From: Armillaria gallica
Lineage: Eukaryota > Basidiomycota > Agaricomycetes > Agaricales > Physalacriaceae
Reading direction: 5' to 3'
DNA: 64,000 nucleotides
Assembly (NCBI GenBank): GCA_037576215.1
Contig: JBANDB010000017.1
Coordinates: 1,426,001 to 1,490,000 of the forward strand
Within the stretch, counting starts at the first letter, position 1. Each line of letters begins with the position of its first letter. The notes beneath the pieces are model-generated. The model was not told the DNA's origin, ran no database searches, and saw nothing but the letters and a program-made list of their open reading frames with translations. The translations under genes were made by a program, and so were the position numbers. Shown here piece after piece: positions 60,501 to 64,000 of the stretch.

Positions 60501-60700
60501 CACTAGCAGATTCTCCGCAGTGGGATATCGCGTACATGGCCCTGGAGAGAATCGATGCCGATGAGGCGGCAACCAAGACGAACATCATCGCTGCCGTGCA
60601 GCGCAATGTGCGTGCAGAATACTCAGAGTTCCTCATCGTGTTCGTTACTGCTATCAGCACTCTTCTGCTGACATTGATTGTTCAGATCTACTTGTATTGA
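57588..60700 (+). CDS. Gene D: MLKL-like domain, pseudokinase-like core, C-terminal membrane anchor
   Basis: Exons are 57588-57719, 57775-57914, 57969-58116, 58171-58407, 58460-58609, 58664-58701, 58763-58830, 58888-58964, 59022-59036 (15 nt), 59087-59134, 59189-59622, 59672-59904, 59959-60357 and 60408-60700. The total is 804 codons (803 aa) with all phases closing. Its architecture equals that of gene B: an N-terminal helical domain with GEMAPFPYIKGAAG, a degenerate kinase N-lobe with RHPNIAQVFGVC, DLTGAYINEHGRLLAMGIF at the catalytic-loop position, a long family-specific region with VGGVRDRSRLREWNVHW and GFDPAKGGTDVC, and a terminal hydrophobic segment LIVFVTAISTLLLTLIVQ. The first nine exons have the same lengths as in B. 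Coding identity to B is high (about 93% over exon 3 by eye), and indels are multiples of three, which suggests selection on both copies. Confidence 0.8.
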
Positions 60701-62149
60701 TAATGATAATAGACGTATATACAACATATCTCTACATTCTGTTCATATTTAGTTTATATTGCTTATGACGAGAAATTAAATTTGCCCTTAAAAGATATAC
60801 AGAGCTGATCAATATCTGAAGTGACGGCTGCGGAAGGACGCCATCTTGGCCAGCTACCCAATGTGGTTGTGTGTTACAGGATGAAAGCGCAACATATCCT
60901 GTAAGGAAGCGCATTAGTACATCAGCTAGAGATAGAAATCGTTGGAAGGTACCCTCAGCACAGCCAGTCAACCGACAAGGTGCAATAGAATTGTAATCTT
61001 CAAGAATGAATCTCTCCCCGCCCCGCTCGTGCCAGTATGACCATATCTTGGCGCGCAGTTCATCGTGATTCTTGAAGAGGTCGGCCGGGTGGAAAATCCT
61101 TCCATCGGAGAAACGTTTCAAAATGAACAAGAAAATGCTTGAGGGTATGACCGGAAGCGGATGCTGAACGTGTCGAGGCTGCGCACAGCACAGTAAGGTG
61201 CAGCAACTACGCTGATGAAAGGTAAGTATAGGCGCGGAAACAGGGAATCAGGACACACCCTCTCCAATTGCATCCAGCATCGCACAAGACCGTTTATCTA
61301 TGCGCCATTATCCAGCATTGTCGTGCAACTCGTCCATCCGGAATGCCCGGCGTTCGCAGAAAATCCGTCGTCTCCCTTCAATCGCTGGTTTTTTAGGTGT
61401 GCTTGGCACCGTATCCGCATTGCAGGCACTGGTACTACAGATACCTGGGATACAATATATCAGCATGAGTCCCGAAACGAGGACGCGACGTACGGAATCT
61501 CTTCTTCAGCCTAGATCTTTGCATCTTTCTTGTGCCTTTCCTTGACCATGAAATCGGGACCCTGCTGTGAGGTCACTGTGCATTGAAATTGTCAGGTAAG
61601 GTGCTTCAGCGAGACGGAAGGACGAACCTGCTGTAGTGATACATCGGAGAGTCTGAGGATTACGTTCTATCCTTGACATTGACGACCCGCATGCACAATC
61701 CACGAATATTCGATACTATCATGACGACGTCCGAATAGTGAGGGAACGGCTCCATCGAATAGGTAACATTTAAATAGTTACTACTGTGTCATACGTGAGC
61801 CAGAGCATCGAAAATGATATCGTCAGAACACCTTGCCTTCCTAAGGATGTAAGGATGGATTTACCGCCCACTTGCCAGACCGCGGATTACGATTCAGTTG
61901 AGTAGCTGGGTGTCCATGTCATCTCTCGTACGGTTACGCGAAGGGCCAGTGCATGATGTCGAACAAAAATTTCGTATCGGGGTAGGTATATATATCCTGC
62001 AGAGATAAATCAGGATCCAAGAGAGTTGTCGTTGATTCAAACTCAAGGCTCACCTATGAGGCAAATGCGGATTCCGCTGCAAGTGTACTGATACTCTAGT
62101 GCATCGTCGTATATCTAAAACAAACAGAGACGATGATCAGCACCGTTTC
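60701..62149 (-). pseudogene. Conserved minus-strand exons downstream of gene D
   Basis: These are counterparts of 13084-14400. At 60990-61130 the minus strand reads FKNHDELRAKIWSYWHERGG and then FILEDYNSIAPCRL. The rest of the stretch matches unit 1 but shows no clearly conserved frame. The gene is not recognised. Confidence 0.45.
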
Positions 62150-62990
62150 TCAAAATAGGCAGTGTCCTTTAAGTCTTTGACGAGCACGACCCGTATCGCT
62201 AGAACAAACCTGGTATCGTGTCTGATGAACGATCAGGGTCGTATAGAAAGCGTAAGCTAGAAGAGATGAGAAATCCAAGGACCCAAGAATCGACAAAGGA
62301 AACTCACAGAATTTCCCAACAGATTGAGATTTTGTCACGGCAAACGCTGGCGCATTATGCTTTCGATCCATCCTGCAAATAATGACGCTTCGCTTTCGAA
62401 TACTCGGATCACCCAGTGCACAATGATTTTTAGCAGGCACGTATTCCATCGACGTATAGTCAGCTCCTTGGTAGTCGCCGCATACCCTTCATCGCATAGA
62501 CTTTTACGGCACCATCGTGGGTAGCTAAGTCTGGCGTCACGAAGCGGCAGTGAACAGGTCCGCTTCGTAACCGGCAAGTAGTGCTGGGAAATACAGTATG
62601 AGCCGGTACAGATTTGTGCGAACAAGGGATGCCGAGGGTAACGGGAAACCGGAGGAGGAAGAATCGGAGGACAACAGTTTTGGAGATGACTCTTATCAGC
62701 AGCATTCGCACTAGAATTTGAAGAGTGTCAGGGTCAGCCAAGAGGCGTGAAGCATATGGTGCACCAGAGGTTCCGTCTCTACAAACCAATCGAACGAAAT
62801 CGAAATCCACGCAAGTTATTTTCTAGGTATACTGGATCCGATAGTTGGTTAGAGCACAAACCAAGCCAGTACGAAGCTCAAAAACTGACCTTGACCTGTC
62901 GCCGGTCAGGTCTTCACAGTCACTGTTCCAACTTCGAGCTTTGTGCTCTTGGGGTGTCGTCTGATATGTAGTCGCCAACTATGTTGAAGA
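62150..62990 (-). pseudogene. Conserved minus-strand gene of unknown function, relic copy 5
   Basis: LFAQICTGSYCISQHYLP near 62610, HDGAVKVYAMKGMRRLP near 62490 and DPSIRKRSVIICRMDRKHN near 62380 match copy 2. The N-terminal block (MLDALAMYGTP and following) is missing, because homology to the module stops near 63000. Confidence 0.4.
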
Positions 62991-62999
62991 TGGTAAAAG

Positions 63000-64000
63000 G
63001 CCGAAAAAAAGAGACGTACATACAAATTCAATGATAGTTATGATATCTCCGTACTCAACGTTGACAGTGAAAGGACGTGACGGTGAAAGTTCGAATTCAA
63101 TGACAGTTGTGGCAACTTGAAGAAGTCCATTGGCAATGGTGCGAAGAGAAAAGGTGGGTTGTCGAAGAAGAGACGCGTCGGCCCGACCCTCCGGTTGTGG
63201 ACTCTTTGCTTCCTACTACCATCATCGACGCGCCTTCACCCTTTCCTAGACTACCCTACCCCCCTCTACCCTCTTATTTTTCAAATGAACCGAGATTGCT
63301 GTATATTGCGCGTGTCTACAGGCCGTACTTGTAGGCCTCAAGTAGTGGATGAAAGAGCGCGAAAAAAAGTTTGGATTTACGGCATCAGGTGCGTTCTTTC
63401 GTAGAACAACAGACCGCAAAAGCTAACCGTTTTCTTCTGTAGTGGTTTCTTTGATTTTTACTAGCAAGACAACTTCCGTGTGCTTGACGCTGCCTACCGC
63501 CATCTATTATCAGCTTCTCTTCGTTCACCTTGAGGAAACCGCCAGCGGATGGCTGTCTTCTTTCCTGACGACGTAGCCCTCATCGATTCGATACTGGTCC
63601 GTGCGCTGAGCTGTATGCGAGAACGTTGGTGTTTGTGGGGCTATCGGTGCATTTCTTTATCACCATGAAACCGTTCCAAGCACTGATGCATGATGCCAGA
63701 TGGCTGTTTTTAAGAAGGGTATTCGTACAAGCTAGTGCTCGACATGAACTCAATACCATCACCAACTTTGACACATATAACGACGTCTAGTAATCACCGC
63801 CGCCATTCCCCAGCGCCAGGGCCTCCAAGGTTCTACCTATCTACGAGACGGGCGCCCTTTGTGACACGGCATCCTCGATGCTCTTCCAGATCGTTATGTT
63901 ACTGTGCCTCGCTGACAGACTCATTCATCCTTCTTCCTCGAGAGAACGGCCTTGACGGATCGCATGACGCAAATATGAGTCGCAGTCAATTCTTTCTGCA
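63000..64000. other. Duplicated segment and window end
   Basis: 63107-63780 matches 17520-18110, with the conserved frame RPDPPVVDSLLPTT here staying open to LLYIARVYRPYL before a stop. After 63780 I see nothing that supports a feature. Confidence 0.3.

Larger units (their letters stand above)
39491..63780 (+). repeat. Tandem segmental duplication, unit 2 (copy C and gene D)
   Basis: This is the second copy of the A-B unit, carrying C (A-like) and D (B-like). It is stretched by insertion of a non-LTR fragment, a Helitron and a short hAT-like element between C and D. The C half is CpG-poor and decayed. The D half, from about 54 kb on, is CpG-rich. A fragment at 37140-39450 upstream resembles 19350-21690 of unit 1, but its pieces are in a different order. 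Confidence 0.75.

Overview
The window looks like repeat-rich DNA from an agaricomycete (mushroom-forming basidiomycete). The evidence is a set of multi-exon genes with introns of about 50-60 nt, an N-terminal domain carrying the agaric signature MAPFPYIKGAAG, and fungal mobile elements: a LINE with RNase H, a Helitron, a DUF6589-type element and a RecQ/DEAD-like helicase. No bacterial-style operons, rRNA or CRISPR arrays were seen.

The backbone is a tandem duplication of a unit holding two related genes. Unit 1 runs from base 1 to about 18-21.7 kb and carries gene A (49-3392) and gene B (9942-13083). Unit 2 runs from about 37-39.5 kb to beyond 63.8 kb and carries copy C (39539-42618, partner of A) and gene D (57588-60700, partner of B). 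I could build complete splice models for A (about 832 aa), B (801 aa) and D (803 aa), with every exon phase closing. They encode an MLKL-like N-terminal helical domain, a degenerate kinase-like core and a long family-specific region. B and D also end in a transmembrane tail anchor. C is a pseudogene. The spacers hold shuffled, diverged copies of conserved minus-strand gene relics that I do not recognise.

The two units are separated and broken up by mobile elements: a 5'-truncated LINE (21.7-26.1 kb, minus), a tRNA-like sequence (26.84 kb), a CACTG MITE (28.06-28.32 kb), a DUF6589-type pseudogene (28.3-31.6 kb, plus), a helicase pseudogene (31.8-35.3 kb, minus) split by a 1.19-kb insert packed with ACTAGT, a non-LTR fragment (47.3-47.8 kb) and a decayed Helitron (48.3-52.5 kb, minus). 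A 0.33-kb inverted repeat lies at 26.43-26.76 and 53.53-53.86 kb.

The main signal is mutational. DNA from about 26 to 53 kb has lost almost all CpG, with sites turned into TG or CA. Copy C, the LINE stop codons and several lost catalytic residues all fit CpG decay. Genes B and D, outside that block, keep their CpGs and open frames. This makes a natural experiment: one pseudokinase-family copy has been silenced beside transposons while its relatives survive.
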